Source: Thermodesulfobacteriota bacterium
Lineage (GTDB): Bacteria; Desulfobacterota_D; UBA1144; Nemesobacterales; UBA2774
NCBI GenBank assembly: GCA_040754335.1
Contig: JBFMCV010000001.1
Coordinates: forward strand, 496,001-560,000
DNA: 64,000 nucleotides
Direction: 5' to 3'
Both the position numbers and the translations under genes were made by a program. Below, piece by piece: positions 49,549 through 59,551 of this stretch; position 1 is the first letter of the stretch, and every line of letters begins with the position of its first letter. Below the pieces are notes generated by a model. It was not told the origin of the DNA. It saw nothing but the letters and a program-made list of their open reading frames with translations, and ran no database searches.

Positions 49549-51852
49549 TTATTCGATCTCTATGAGCGCCGGGTCCACTGTCTCGAGGGCTTCGACCAGG
49601 TATCTCTCTATATCCGAGTTTTTCTGTATGTTCAGGATGTCACGCCTCACCGTTCCGAGCATGTATTTGTCGAGCTTCTTGCACAGGTACCTGATATAGG
49701 GGACGTGCGATGGAGAGACGCTCAGCTGCCTGTAGCCGAGGGCTATGAGGCTTAATGCGCCTGACGGAGTGCCCGCGAGCTCGCCGCAGACGGATACCTC
49801 CATGCCCGAGTGCCTGGTCTTGTAGTATATATCGTCGAGCACGCGCAGCACCGCGGGATGGAAGCCCGAGTACAGGTGCCCTACGACGTTAGAGTTCCTG
49901 TCGACCGCGAGCACGTACTGAATGAGGTCGTTCGTGCCCACGGAAATGAAATCGATCATGTCCTTGTAGTCGTCCAGCTGGTAGAGAATCGCGGGCACCT
50001 CGAGCATTATGCCCAGGGGCGGTATGTCGTTCGTGGACAGCCCCGCCTCCGCGGCCACCTGCTCTATGATCTCCCTCGCCGTCTCCACCTCCCAGAGGTT
50101 CGTTATCATCGGGAGGAGTATCCTGAAACGGTACCCCTTCTTGAGCGTAAGAAGTATCGCCCGTATCTGGTTCTTGAAGAGGTCGAGGTACTCCATCGAG
50201 AACCTTATGGCGCGGAGCCCGAGCAGCGGGTTGTCCTCCTTAGGGAACTCGAAATAGGGAAGGAGCTTGTCGGCACCTATGTCGAGCGTGCGGACGGTGA
50301 CGTATCCCTCGAATTCCTTGGCGATGTCGTTGTATATCCTTACCTGCTCCTTTATCCCTGGCCACTTGGCGTACTGGCTGAACGCGAACTCCGTGCGGAA
50401 CAGGCCCACGTCTTTTATGCCGTAGTGCTTGGCGAGCTGCACGTCTATCGGGAAGCCGATATTGGCCGTTATCCTGACGCCCAGGCCGTTATGGTCGGTG
50501 TTCTCCTTGCCCGCTTCTTCTATTACCTCCCTCACCTTCATTAGCTTGCTGTAGGTGTTCTGGTACTCGGCGATGAGGCTTTCGTCCGGGTTCGAGAATA
50601 TAAATCCGGTCTTGCCGTCGACTATCACCTTCTCGCCCGATTTAAGCAGTGTGCATATGTTGTCTATGCCGACTACCGCCGGGATGCCGAGCGACTTCGC
50701 TATTATGACCGCGTGCGAGGTCTCGCCGCCCCTCTCTATCACGACCGCCGACACCTTGTTCTTGAACAGCATCGAGATGAAGGAAGGCCCTATGTCGTAT
50801 GCGGCGAGAACCGAGCCTTCGCGGGGCTCGGCCGCGACGCTCCGCCCCTTCTTTAGCTTGACTAGATCCTGGAGCACCCTCTCGCCGATGTCCCGGAAGT
50901 CCTGGGCCTTCTCCCGGAGGTATTTATCGCTCAGCTCCTCGAACTGCTGCGCGATCGATTCTATGCCCTCTATCACCGCAAGCTCGGCTGGGATGTTCTT
51001 TTCCTTGAGCTTCTGCAATATTGTGGCCCTGAGCGTAGAGCCCTGGAGTATCATGAGGTGTGCCCTGAATATGTCTATCTCGGCCTTGGAGAGGAGCGCC
51101 TCCTTATCGAGCGTCTTTATGAGGTCGCGGAGGTCTTCCTCTACCTCCTTGAGCGCCTTCTTGAGCCTCTCTTTCTCGATCTTGGGGCTTGACGGCGTGA
51201 GCTTGTCGGCGCTTATCTGCTGATAGAGCCCCCTGAATATGAAGACGTTTCCTATCGCAACGCCGGTCGAGACCCCCTTCCCCTGGTACGTCCTCGTCTC
51301 GTGCTTGACTATCGAAGGCGTTTTCAGGCGCTCGAGCCTGTCGGCTACCTCGAGCAGCCCCGCAAGCCTGGAGGCGATTATCTGAAACAGCGTCTCCTCG
51401 GCCGGGTTGATGAGCCTCTTGTCCTTTGTCTGGCCGACCAGTACGCCGATGCACTTGTTCTGGAGGATTATGGGGACGCCTATGTAGCTCTCGTATTCCT
51501 CCTCCCCTATCTCCGGGAAATACCTGTACCTGGGGTGCTCGGAAGCAGGCATCACGGTGATCGGCCGGGAGGACTCGAACACGAGCCCCGTAAGACCTTC
51601 ATCGGGGCTCAGCGTGATAGGGTGCCTCAAGGGGTCCACGTGGAGCCCCTTCGTCGAGCGGAGCCTGAGCACGTTCTTTTCCCTGTCCCAAAGGTATACC
51701 GAGACCACGTCGAAGCGGAGCGAGCCCGCTATCTTGTTCACCACTTTTTTCAGAATGGTGTTGAGGCCCGTCGATTTATTGACGAGGTCGCTGATCTCCT
51801 GGACTATCTTCAGGTGGAAGTCCGCTCTGTCTACTGTTTTCTTGGTAAGCAT
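49549..51852 (-). CDS. ptsP: Phosphoenolpyruvate-protein phosphotransferase with GAF domain (EI-Ntr)
   Basis: 767 residues. An N-terminal GAF domain (about 15-170) is fused to enzyme I: PEP-utilising N domain (about 190-310), swivel domain with the phosphorylated H380 (GGETSHAVI), and the catalytic PEP-binding TIM barrel with GLFRTEF and the cysteine in VSVCGELAG. It phosphorylates NPr, passing phosphate to EIIA-Ntr to regulate nitrogen, potassium and envelope functions. Neither ptsO nor ptsN is in the window. Confidence 0.94.
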   Translation of the reverse strand: MLTKKTVDRADFHLKIVQEISDLVNKSTGLNTILKKVVNKIAGSLRFDVVSVYLWDREKNVLRLRSTKGLHVDPLRHPITLSPDEGLTGLVFESSRPITVMPASEHPRYRYFPEIGEEEYESYIGVPIILQNKCIGVLVGQTKDKRLINPAEETLFQIIASRLAGLLEVADRLERLKTPSIVKHETRTYQGKGVSTGVAIGNVFIFRGLYQQISADKLTPSSPKIEKERLKKALKEVEEDLRDLIKTLDKEALLSKAEIDIFRAHLMILQGSTLRATILQKLKEKNIPAELAVIEGIESIAQQFEELSDKYLREKAQDFRDIGERVLQDLVKLKKGRSVAAEPREGSVLAAYDIGPSFISMLFKNKVSAVVIERGGETSHAVIIAKSLGIPAVVGIDNICTLLKSGEKVIVDGKTGFIFSNPDESLIAEYQNTYSKLMKVREVIEEAGKENTDHNGLGVRITANIGFPIDVQLAKHYGIKDVGLFRTEFAFSQYAKWPGIKEQVRIYNDIAKEFEGYVTVRTLDIGADKLLPYFEFPKEDNPLLGLRAIRFSMEYLDLFKNQIRAILLTLKKGYRFRILLPMITNLWEVETAREIIEQVAAEAGLSTNDIPPLGIMLEVPAILYQLDDYKDMIDFISVGTNDLIQYVLAVDRNSNVVGHLYSGFHPAVLRVLDDIYYKTRHSGMEVSVCGELAGTPSGALSLIALGYRQLSVSPSHVPYIRYLCKKLDKYMLGTVRRDILNIQKNSDIERYLVEALETVDPALIEIE

Positions 51853-52009
51853 GAATTATTCCCGGCCCGGATTTCCGCATGCGCTGGAGACATTACGCTC
51901 CGCGGCGCAGAGTCCATTCCGTAATATTATCAATACAGGCGGCGTCCGACGCTAGCAGATCTCCTTCCGACGCCCGATTTTTCGGAATAAATACACCTGG
52001 CGGGATTTT

Positions 52010-52037
52010 TTGGTATATTTATCGCCTGAATTATAAT
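52010..52037 (+). promoter_or_regulatory. Candidate promoter of the ferredoxin-NADP reductase gene
   Basis: TTGGTA (52010-52015) and TATAAT (52032-52037) are 16 bases apart and give a leader of about 120 bases. The rest of the 310-base divergent region (51853-52162) shows no gene; it is AT-rich between 51960 and 52090. Confidence 0.5.
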
Positions 52038-52162
52038 ACTCGTTAAAAACCCGGATGCATAATTCCCGAGTAAAAATATAATTCCTATAACGAGCGGGTC
52101 AATAAGAGGCCGGGCTGCGGCGGGAGCTCGAATACATATATCGGGACGAAGGGAAGCTGATC

Positions 52163-53596
52163 ATGGAGAGCAGCATAGATAAAAAGAGGGTAATTAGGGC
52201 GGCGATAATCGGGTCGGGACCCGCGGGGTTCTATACTGCAGAGCACCTTCTCAAGCAGAAGGGCGCCGGGTTCGAGGTGGACATGTTCGACAGGCTGCCT
52301 ACGCCCCACGGCCTAGTGAGATCGGGGGTGGCTCCCGATCACCAGAAAATAAAGTCCGTCACAAAGGTGTACGACAAGATTGCGTCCGACCCGAGGTTCA
52401 GGTTCTTCGGGCTCGTCGAATTCGGAAAACACGTAACGCTCGAGGACTTGAAGGAGCATTACCACGTGGTCGTATTCGCCACGGGGGCGCAGACGGACAG
52501 GAAGCTCGGGATACCCGGCGAAGACCTGAAGGGGAACCATACGGCGACGGAGTTCGTCGCATGGTACAACGGACACCCCGATTACAGGCGCCTTACGTTC
52601 GACCTCTCCCGGGAGACGGCCGCGATCATAGGCGTGGGGAACGTCGCTATCGACGTAGCGAGGATACTCTGCCGCACGGTCGAGGAGCTCAAGGAAACCG
52701 ACATCGCCGACTACGCGCTTGAAGCCCTCGGCAAGAGCCGCATACGGGACGTGTATCTCCTCGGCCGGAGGGGCCCTCTCCAGGCCGCGTTCACGAACCC
52801 CGAGGTGAGAGAGCTCGGGAAGCTCGCGGGCGCTCACCCGGTGACGCTCCCGCACGAAGTCGAGCACGACGAATTTACGGTCGAGGCGATAGAAACGAAT
52901 AAGGACCAGACGGCGATCAACAAGATAGAGATACTGAGGTCGTACTCAGACCCGAGGCACCACACGAAGGATAAAAGGCTCCATATCAGGTTCCTCGTCT
53001 CCCCGGTCGAGATCATAGGGGATGCCGAGGGCCGCGTACGCGCATTGAAGCTCGCCAAAAACGAGCTCTACAGGGCGGAGGACGGAAGCGTGCGATCCCG
53101 CCCCACGGGGGAGTACGAGGAGCTCGAGACGGGTCTCGTATTCAGGTCTATCGGTTACCAGGGCGTGCCGCTTCCGGGCGTCCCTTTCCACGAGAAATGG
53201 GGGGTGATTGAGAACGTGAAAGGACGCGTGACCGACCCGGCTACGGGAGGGCACGTAACCGGCCTCTACGCCGTGGGCTGGATAAAGAGAGGGCCTACGG
53301 GCGTCATAGGCACCAACAAGCAGGACGCGGGGGAGACTGTCGAGTGCATCATGGAGGACGTCGTGAAGAGCGCCGTGAACGAGCCCGGAGCCCCGGATGC
53401 GGGAAGCGTCCTCGAGCTTGTCGCACGCAGGCAGCCCGATTACGTGACCTACGAGGACTGGCTCAGGATAGACAGCATCGAGGTCGAGAGGGGGAAGGCT
53501 CACGGGAAGCCCAGGGTGAAGTTCACGAGCGTGGAAGAGATGCTCGAGGCGTTGAAATCAGGGAAAAAGGCACGGAAAGGCACGGATAGCACTTAA
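52163..53596 (+). CDS. fprA: Ferredoxin/adrenodoxin-NADP(+) reductase (FprA-like)
   Basis: 477 residues, close to FprA/adrenodoxin reductase. FAD-binding IIGSGPAGFYTAEHLL starts at residue 15; PTPHGLVRSGVAPDHQ is a hallmark stretch of this group; the NADPH fold GVGNVAIDVARIL follows, and YAVGWIKRGPTGVIG closes the FAD site. It moves electrons between NADPH and ferredoxin. AAGGGA lies about nine bases before the ATG. A tail of about 60 residues after the core (LELVARRQPDYVTYEDW) is common in bacterial members. Confidence 0.93.
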   Translation: MESSIDKKRVIRAAIIGSGPAGFYTAEHLLKQKGAGFEVDMFDRLPTPHGLVRSGVAPDHQKIKSVTKVYDKIASDPRFRFFGLVEFGKHVTLEDLKEHYHVVVFATGAQTDRKLGIPGEDLKGNHTATEFVAWYNGHPDYRRLTFDLSRETAAIIGVGNVAIDVARILCRTVEELKETDIADYALEALGKSRIRDVYLLGRRGPLQAAFTNPEVRELGKLAGAHPVTLPHEVEHDEFTVEAIETNKDQTAINKIEILRSYSDPRHHTKDKRLHIRFLVSPVEIIGDAEGRVRALKLAKNELYRAEDGSVRSRPTGEYEELETGLVFRSIGYQGVPLPGVPFHEKWGVIENVKGRVTDPATGGHVTGLYAVGWIKRGPTGVIGTNKQDAGETVECIMEDVVKSAVNEPGAPDAGSVLELVARRQPDYVTYEDWLRIDSIEVERGKAHGKPRVKFTSVEEMLEALKSGKKARKGTDST

Positions 53597-53633
53597 TACC
53601 CGAGATAATGTAAAGCATTATATATATATTCTA

Positions 53634-55643
53634 TCAAGCTGTAGTTAAAGACAATATTTTTCTGAGTGGGTCGACTTTCCTGATCCGGAGCTTCACTCTT
53701 TCACCCTCCGCAGGGACTTTATCCGAGCCGAGAGCCACCGGGGTTTCGAGGAGATAATCGGGCAGGTATGCGCTCGCTCTAGTGTCCGTGACGGAGCTTA
53801 CGATGCCCTCGATCTCCTTCCCTTCGAGGGTCCTCAGGTGTTTGTAAAGCCAGTACCTCTCCCTCTGCCTCTCTATGGTCTTCTTGTCCCGTATCCCGAC
53901 CTCGATGCGGGGATAGATGTTTTCGATCTCCTCCTCCGAATAAGCCGTCTCCCCGTAGAGGAGCTCCGACACTATCTGTCTCTGCATTATGATGTCAGGA
54001 TATCTCCTTATGGGAGAAGTAACCTGCGTATATACGTCTATGCCGAGAGACATGTGGGGCTCGGGGCTGAGCCCGACCCTCGGGGCCCTCAGGAACCTCA
54101 CGACGCGCACGGGGTAGAGGGGGTCCGATTCGTCGAGCGCCCTCACGTCGTCGGGCACGGGCTCCGGCTGCGAGCGGTATATGCCGGGTATCCTGTTATC
54201 CCTCAGGAACCTCCCAGCCATCCTGTTCATCAGTATCATCATCTCGGCGACGACGACGTGGGCTATGGAGTTCATCAGGTTCTTTTCGATCTTGATCCGC
54301 CCCTCGCCGTTTATCCTGATCTTGAGCTGCGGTAGTTGGACTATGAGGGCTCCCGCCGCGAGCCTTCTCCTTCTCAACTCGAGCGCCGTCTCTCTCATCC
54401 TCACGCCGAGCGGGTCGTTCAGGAAGAACCCGCTTCCCTCCGTGTAGCTCATGTTCTTCCTCACGCGTATTACCGAGTTCGTGAACCTCTGGCTTTTTAT
54501 GTTGCTCTCTTCGTCGAACGTCACGAGGAGAGAGAGGGACAGGCGCTCGGTCTTCTCAATAAGACTCAGCCTTTCGCTGACGAGCCTGAGCGGGAACATG
54601 TGTATGCGTTTTTCAGGCAGGTATATAGTCTCCCCCCGCCTCCCGGCCTCTTCGTCGGCCTCGCTCCATTTGGGTACGAGCGCGGCGACGTTCGATATGT
54701 GTATGCCGACCTCGATGCCTTCAGGCGTTTCCCTTACCGAAAGGGCGTCGTCTATGTCTTCCGTGTTCTCGTCGTCGATCGAGAATATATCGAGTCCGGT
54801 GAGGTCCTCGAAGCCTTCTCCGGGGAGGCTCTCGCTTATTATCCTGTCGCTCTCTATCTCGACCCCTTCCGGGAAATCGTCCCTGATCGAGAACCTTTTT
54901 AATATCGGATCTTCGTCCTCCTGCCACGCCCCCGCCTTGATGAGGAACTCGAGAGCGCCTTCGGGGTCCTTTATGCCGATCTCCGAAAGGAACGATTTGG
55001 CTTCAGGAGACCGGCCGAATTTATCCAGATAAGTCACGTACCCGCGTAGGAGCTCCGCGTACTCCGAAACCTCGCCGAGCGCGCCTTTCGCCTGGGCGCT
55101 CCCCATAAGCACGCCCTTCGCCCAGTAAAGGGCCTTTTCCCGCTCCTCTTTCTTTTTCTCTTCGGTCTCCTTCTTTCTGATTATCTCCCCGGCTTCTTCC
55201 CGCGTCCTCGGCGAGTAGCCTCCCTCTCCCCTCCTGAAATATATATCGTCCTTGTCGACGGCCCAGAAGAGTGCGAGCCTTTCCTCTACCGAGGCCCCTT
55301 TTTCCCCGAAATAGAGCGCCGCGAGCTCGTCGAAGGTCACCTCTTCTTCTCCGCCTTCATAGCACTCCCATATCGTCACGAGGTCTATGCCCGGTTTCTT
55401 TTCGTCGAGGTCTCTTCTCAGGTCCCTCAGTTTGTGTTTCTTTTCCGAGGCTGTAAATTCGCCTTCGATCCTGAGGCCGCTTGCGAATGCGATCTTGTCG
55501 GGGTGTATGTCCACCTCCCTCCCCTCTTCCGAGAAAAGCGTGTACTCGTCCCCGAGCGCCCGGACGAATATGCCGAGCGAGGGCTCCTTCCGTTTCCTGA
55601 ACAGCACGACTTCGCATTGCGACGGGAATGTTGGCCGGGTCAT
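53634..55643 (-). CDS. RNB-domain exoribonuclease (RNase II/R family)
   Basis: 669 residues. A cold-shock-like start and a helical lysine/glutamate-rich region (about 150-175) lead to the RNB nuclease domain (about 275-585). Acidic catalytic residues are in FSIDDENTEDIDDALS (D290, D291, D296, D298, D299). A C-terminal S1-like RNA-binding segment (about 610-669) ends the protein. It degrades RNA 3' to 5'. It lacks the two N-terminal cold-shock domains typical of E. coli RNase R, so an RNase II-like member is likely. It is last of the rph-to-rnb run. Confidence 0.87.
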   Translation of the reverse strand: MTRPTFPSQCEVVLFRKRKEPSLGIFVRALGDEYTLFSEEGREVDIHPDKIAFASGLRIEGEFTASEKKHKLRDLRRDLDEKKPGIDLVTIWECYEGGEEEVTFDELAALYFGEKGASVEERLALFWAVDKDDIYFRRGEGGYSPRTREEAGEIIRKKETEEKKKEEREKALYWAKGVLMGSAQAKGALGEVSEYAELLRGYVTYLDKFGRSPEAKSFLSEIGIKDPEGALEFLIKAGAWQEDEDPILKRFSIRDDFPEGVEIESDRIISESLPGEGFEDLTGLDIFSIDDENTEDIDDALSVRETPEGIEVGIHISNVAALVPKWSEADEEAGRRGETIYLPEKRIHMFPLRLVSERLSLIEKTERLSLSLLVTFDEESNIKSQRFTNSVIRVRKNMSYTEGSGFFLNDPLGVRMRETALELRRRRLAAGALIVQLPQLKIRINGEGRIKIEKNLMNSIAHVVVAEMMILMNRMAGRFLRDNRIPGIYRSQPEPVPDDVRALDESDPLYPVRVVRFLRAPRVGLSPEPHMSLGIDVYTQVTSPIRRYPDIIMQRQIVSELLYGETAYSEEEIENIYPRIEVGIRDKKTIERQRERYWLYKHLRTLEGKEIEGIVSSVTDTRASAYLPDYLLETPVALGSDKVPAEGERVKLRIRKVDPLRKILSLTTA

Positions 55644-55747
55644 GGAGGTAGTATTCTAATTGAGCGTGCGGGTTTTACAAAAATTTGGGGAAAATTCAGT
55701 AACGGCAGCCGGTTTTACGGATTAAGGGCGCCGGTAGGTAGGAAATT

Positions 55748-56146
55748 TCAGCGGCTTTCCCTGTATTTCCCGAGCTCCCTGAGGAGCCAGTCGCCGGTCC
55801 TCTCGGGTTCCCTGCCCGGGCATACGATGAAGTAGTATTTGCCGCTGATCAAGCTCTTCGTGGCCGCGTATTCGATGAACCCTTCGGTCGACGTTATATC
55901 TTCCCGGAAGTGCTCGTATTTCTTCTTGATATGCCCGTAAGCCTGCCCGCCGTCATACATCTTGCCGTTCCTTTCGAAGCCGCAGGGGGAGGTCTTCACC
56001 AGATTTAGAAGGTATTCGACTTCGGGCTTCTCTGACGCCGGTACGTCCGCGCCCGCAGTATTCGGGAGCGTTATGAATAGACTGAACATCAATAACAGCA
56101 GCTGATTCGGTGTCTTCGCTTTTATACCGCATAACATCTGATGCAT
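55748..56146 (-). CDS. DUF5329-like exported protein
   Basis: 132 residues. A signal peptide (about 1-33, ending NTAGADV) is followed by a domain with the features of DUF5329: EVEYLLNLVKTSPCGFERNG, HIKKKYEHF, FIEYAATKSLISGKYY and a late VCPG cysteine, so one disulfide is likely. The function is unknown. It is 12 bases after the glycosyltransferase gene and may be part of that unit. Start position M1 or M4 is uncertain. Confidence 0.72.
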   Translation of the reverse strand: MHQMLCGIKAKTPNQLLLLMFSLFITLPNTAGADVPASEKPEVEYLLNLVKTSPCGFERNGKMYDGGQAYGHIKKKYEHFREDITSTEGFIEYAATKSLISGKYYFIVCPGREPERTGDWLLRELGKYRESR

Positions 56147-56158
56147 CCTCGGAAAAGC

Positions 56159-57793
56159 TCACTCCGGTTCTCGCGGCGCGTCGGTATTCTTTTTAGGCTC
56201 CCTGAGGTCGTATATGATGTAATCGGGGCTCTCCCCGCCCGGGACCCTCGGTATAACATACCTTACGTCTTCACAGTCGAGCGGTGCGTGCTCTCTTCCG
56301 GGAGTTATCGACTCCGCAAGGACGGGATATTCGCTGTCGAGCGTCTTCTTCAAATCTTCCTGACCTTCGAACAGCGGGACGTTGGTGACGATGAAATATT
56401 CGGGCGAGTATTCTGATATGATTTCATCCAGGAGCACTTTCATGTCGGATTGTTTCAATCTTACGGTGGGATCCCCGATTTGATGTACGGTTGGCCAGAG
56501 AACACCGTAAATTCTTCCGTAGTACATAACCCTGTCGCCGTCATGGTAGTCGAACAGGACCGTTTTCGTGCTGTGGCCTACTTTTTCCCCTATTTCTTTG
56601 TAGGATCTCACCTGGGCTTCGAAACCCGAATCGCTGAGCAGGCCGACCGAGTTCTTTATGCACAACGAGACCGCGACTATGAAAAGCAGCCAGACGCCGA
56701 GCCGCCATAAGCCTCTGTTCGATGACATTGCCCCTAATAAGTATGACGCTACGATCCCGATGGACAGGGCCACGATCGGGATCAGTATCAGGTGGTAGTA
56801 AAGGTGGTTTTGAATATGATAGGGGAAAGCCAGACAGAATAGGACGTATCCCGCCCAGAGGCCCAGAAGGAAATGCCTCGTATTTCCCGAACGCACAAGC
56901 AGGAGACCGAGAAGTGCGATAAAAACAGAATACCGTCCGATCGCGCCCGACACCATATAATACCATCCCTTCCAATAAAACGTCTTCGTTAGGAGAGCGG
57001 GGACGAAGCTGGAATCGGCCTGGCTTTTCAGATAGCCCGCGATGAATATACCGTAGCCGTAATATATGAAAGACGGCAGCAGGCTCGCCGCCAGGAATAT
57101 AACGAGGTCGCGCCCGAAGAGAATGTTCCGGATATTTTTTGAAGGTATCCTCATGGCGATGAAGACGCTCAGTATAGGAAAAATGCAGGTCGGCTTGACC
57201 AATATCGCGAGCGCCGAGAAGAGACACGCGGCTGCGAGACCATAACCCGAGGGCGACCTGTAATACCTGAATATCGAGTAGACGGTCGCCATGAAAAACA
57301 TGATCATCAGCGGGTCGGGCTGAAAGCTCCTGCTCCCGACCACGCCCAGAGGCAAAAACAGGAAGAACGCTGTGGAAACTATCCCCGCGTCGGGGGAAAT
57401 CATTTCGGATGCGAGGCGGTAGAGGAGGAGAGCGGCTATCATCCAGAACATGATCGACATGAGGCGGGGGATTATAAGGTGCTCGCCGCCGACCGCGCGG
57501 TAAATCAGGGACGCCGTTGTTTCCGTTATCGGGGGCTCGAGAGGCTTCGGCTTCGCCGCGAGCGCTTCCTTTCTGACCTTCTCGCTTACAGACTGAGGCG
57601 ACGACTCGTAGTAGAAGGCCCTCGCGAGCATGGCGGCCCTGTACTGGCGTACCGGGTAAAAGTCGAGCGGCGGGGCGCCTGCGTTATACAGGCGCACGCC
57701 CAAAGCCGCGGCGAAAATAGCAATCAACAGGAGCCACCTGTAGATCCCGCGCTCCGGAAAGAACGATGCTCCGGTTTCTTCCTGCCGATTCAT
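56159..57793 (-). CDS. ArnT-like membrane glycosyltransferase (PMT/GT-C family), copy 1
   Basis: 544 residues with about 11-13 hydrophobic segments and a C-terminal soluble domain (about 430-544). The first periplasmic loop carries PPLDFYPVRQYRAAM, whose D and R match the catalytic aspartate region of GT-C enzymes such as ArnT. These enzymes transfer sugars from undecaprenyl-phosphate carriers to lipid A or proteins. It is a tandem paralogue of 57959-59500, separated by 165 bases. The acceptor is unknown. Confidence 0.85.
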   Translation of the reverse strand: MNRQEETGASFFPERGIYRWLLLIAIFAAALGVRLYNAGAPPLDFYPVRQYRAAMLARAFYYESSPQSVSEKVRKEALAAKPKPLEPPITETTASLIYRAVGGEHLIIPRLMSIMFWMIAALLLYRLASEMISPDAGIVSTAFFLFLPLGVVGSRSFQPDPLMIMFFMATVYSIFRYYRSPSGYGLAAACLFSALAILVKPTCIFPILSVFIAMRIPSKNIRNILFGRDLVIFLAASLLPSFIYYGYGIFIAGYLKSQADSSFVPALLTKTFYWKGWYYMVSGAIGRYSVFIALLGLLLVRSGNTRHFLLGLWAGYVLFCLAFPYHIQNHLYYHLILIPIVALSIGIVASYLLGAMSSNRGLWRLGVWLLFIVAVSLCIKNSVGLLSDSGFEAQVRSYKEIGEKVGHSTKTVLFDYHDGDRVMYYGRIYGVLWPTVHQIGDPTVRLKQSDMKVLLDEIISEYSPEYFIVTNVPLFEGQEDLKKTLDSEYPVLAESITPGREHAPLDCEDVRYVIPRVPGGESPDYIIYDLREPKKNTDAPREPE

Positions 57794-57958
57794 GGTATCC
57801 TCAGCTGCTTCCTGATGCCCGGCCGGCGGTAGTAACTTTGCCGGGTATCAAAAAATATCACGTGATATTAACAGTAAACAATTATACGCGCAAATGGGAG
57901 GGCGGGACTTAACGCCATTAGTCGGTAATACTCCGAAGGCGTATGCGGGCGGACCGGG

Positions 57959-59500
57959 CTACTCCGCGCCCGGAGAGGAGGATTTACTCTTCAGGTCGTA
58001 GATTATATAGTCCTGGGTTTCGGCGACCACGGCGTACCCGGTGTCGAGCGCTTCCTTCAGCTCATCCTGCCCTTCGAGCTGGCTGAGGTCGCTGATTATA
58101 AAATACTCGGGGGACCTTTCCGTTATTAACTGCGCCAACAGCTCTTTGCCCCTATCGTGAGGCTTTCCCCTCATCCTCCAGCTTTCGAAATCATTACGCG
58201 TAGGCCAATTTTTACCTGCTAGCTTTCCGTGATACTTGAGCCTGTTGCCGTAATATCCATCGAGAATTATCGTATTGTCGCTGTGGCTTACAAGCTCGCC
58301 GATTTCCTTGTCCAGCTCGATCCGCGCCTCGAACCCCGAATCGTTCAAGAGCGGCGCCGATGTACGGAGAGAAAGGATTATCGCAGATGTAAATAATATC
58401 CAGGCCCCCAGGCGCAAGATACCTTGACACGGTGCGAGTCGTTCCAGGAGCACAGCCGCCGCTCCGCCCAGTGAGAGCGCAACGATCGGGATTAGCATAA
58501 GATGGTAATAATCGTGCGTGGATATATGCATAGTGAAAACCAGACCGAATACGACGTAGCCTATCCACAATCCCAGGAGGAATGCTCTCTCCGCGCCTGA
58601 CCGTACGAGTAATATACCCGCCAGAGAGAGTATTAAAGGCCATTTCCCTATTATGATCGAGACCAGGCGGAGCCAGCCGAGCCAGTAGGAATTCTGCATA
58701 TACAACCCCGGCACGAATCTCCCCTCCACTTGATCCTTGAGGAAGCCTGCAAAGAAATATGCGTATACAGAATACAGGATAATCGGCGTGACGCTTACGG
58801 CCGCAAAGATAACCATATCCCTGCCTGAAACGATCTTCCGTAAGTCCCCCGTCGAAATCCTGCTTGCGATGAACGCTCCGAATAACGGGAAAAGACTCAC
58901 GGGTTTTACGAAAGCGGCGATCGCGCTGAGTACGGATGCTGCGCCGAGGTTCTTGGGCGACGGCTGCCGATAATATTTAAAGACCGAATACAAAGCGGCC
59001 AGCAAAAACATGACCATAAGAGGGTCAGGCTGAAAGCTCCTGCTGGCCCACACTCCGTACGGCAGGAAGAGGAAGAAGGATAAGGCGATTACCGCCGCGT
59101 CAGGCGATATGAGGTCCCTCGCGAGCAGGTACAGGAACACGGCGGAAGCGAGCCAGAATATAATGCTCATCAGCCGCGGGATTACCATGGACTCTCCACC
59201 GAATATACGGTAAAGAACGGAGGCCGCGTATTCGATTATGAACGGCTCGAGTAGAGGGGGCCTCGCAGCCAGCGCTGTTTTTTTCTCCGCCTCGGGCGCC
59301 GAGTCCTGTGACGAGTAGTAGAACGACCTGGCTATCAGGAACGAATGGTACTGGCGCACTTCGTGGAAATCGAGCGGAGGAGATTCGACGTTGTAAAGCC
59401 TGACCGCTAAAGCACCTGAAAACATGACCATGAGGAGGACATAGAGGTATACACCCTTATCCGGAAAAAACGACTTCGCTCCGATTCGGTCATGAGACAT
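57959..59500 (-). CDS. ArnT-like membrane glycosyltransferase (PMT/GT-C family), copy 2
   Basis: 513 residues, recognisably paralogous to copy 1 along its whole length: PPLDFHEVRQYHS matches PPLDFYPVRQYRA, and both contain ASRSFQPDPLMV or GSRSFQPDPLMI, CxFPI/SLFPLF segments and an ERSPEYFI or EYSPEYFI tail. The pair arose by tandem duplication and has since diverged clearly, so different acceptors or donors are likely. It is 51 bases after pyrG on the same strand. Confidence 0.85.
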   Translation of the reverse strand: MSHDRIGAKSFFPDKGVYLYVLLMVMFSGALAVRLYNVESPPLDFHEVRQYHSFLIARSFYYSSQDSAPEAEKKTALAARPPLLEPFIIEYAASVLYRIFGGESMVIPRLMSIIFWLASAVFLYLLARDLISPDAAVIALSFFLFLPYGVWASRSFQPDPLMVMFLLAALYSVFKYYRQPSPKNLGAASVLSAIAAFVKPVSLFPLFGAFIASRISTGDLRKIVSGRDMVIFAAVSVTPIILYSVYAYFFAGFLKDQVEGRFVPGLYMQNSYWLGWLRLVSIIIGKWPLILSLAGILLVRSGAERAFLLGLWIGYVVFGLVFTMHISTHDYYHLMLIPIVALSLGGAAAVLLERLAPCQGILRLGAWILFTSAIILSLRTSAPLLNDSGFEARIELDKEIGELVSHSDNTIILDGYYGNRLKYHGKLAGKNWPTRNDFESWRMRGKPHDRGKELLAQLITERSPEYFIISDLSQLEGQDELKEALDTGYAVVAETQDYIIYDLKSKSSSPGAE

Positions 59501-59551
59501 TGAGCCGGACCTTCCTTCTGTATTAGCAGTCGGATTAATAGTAAATATATA

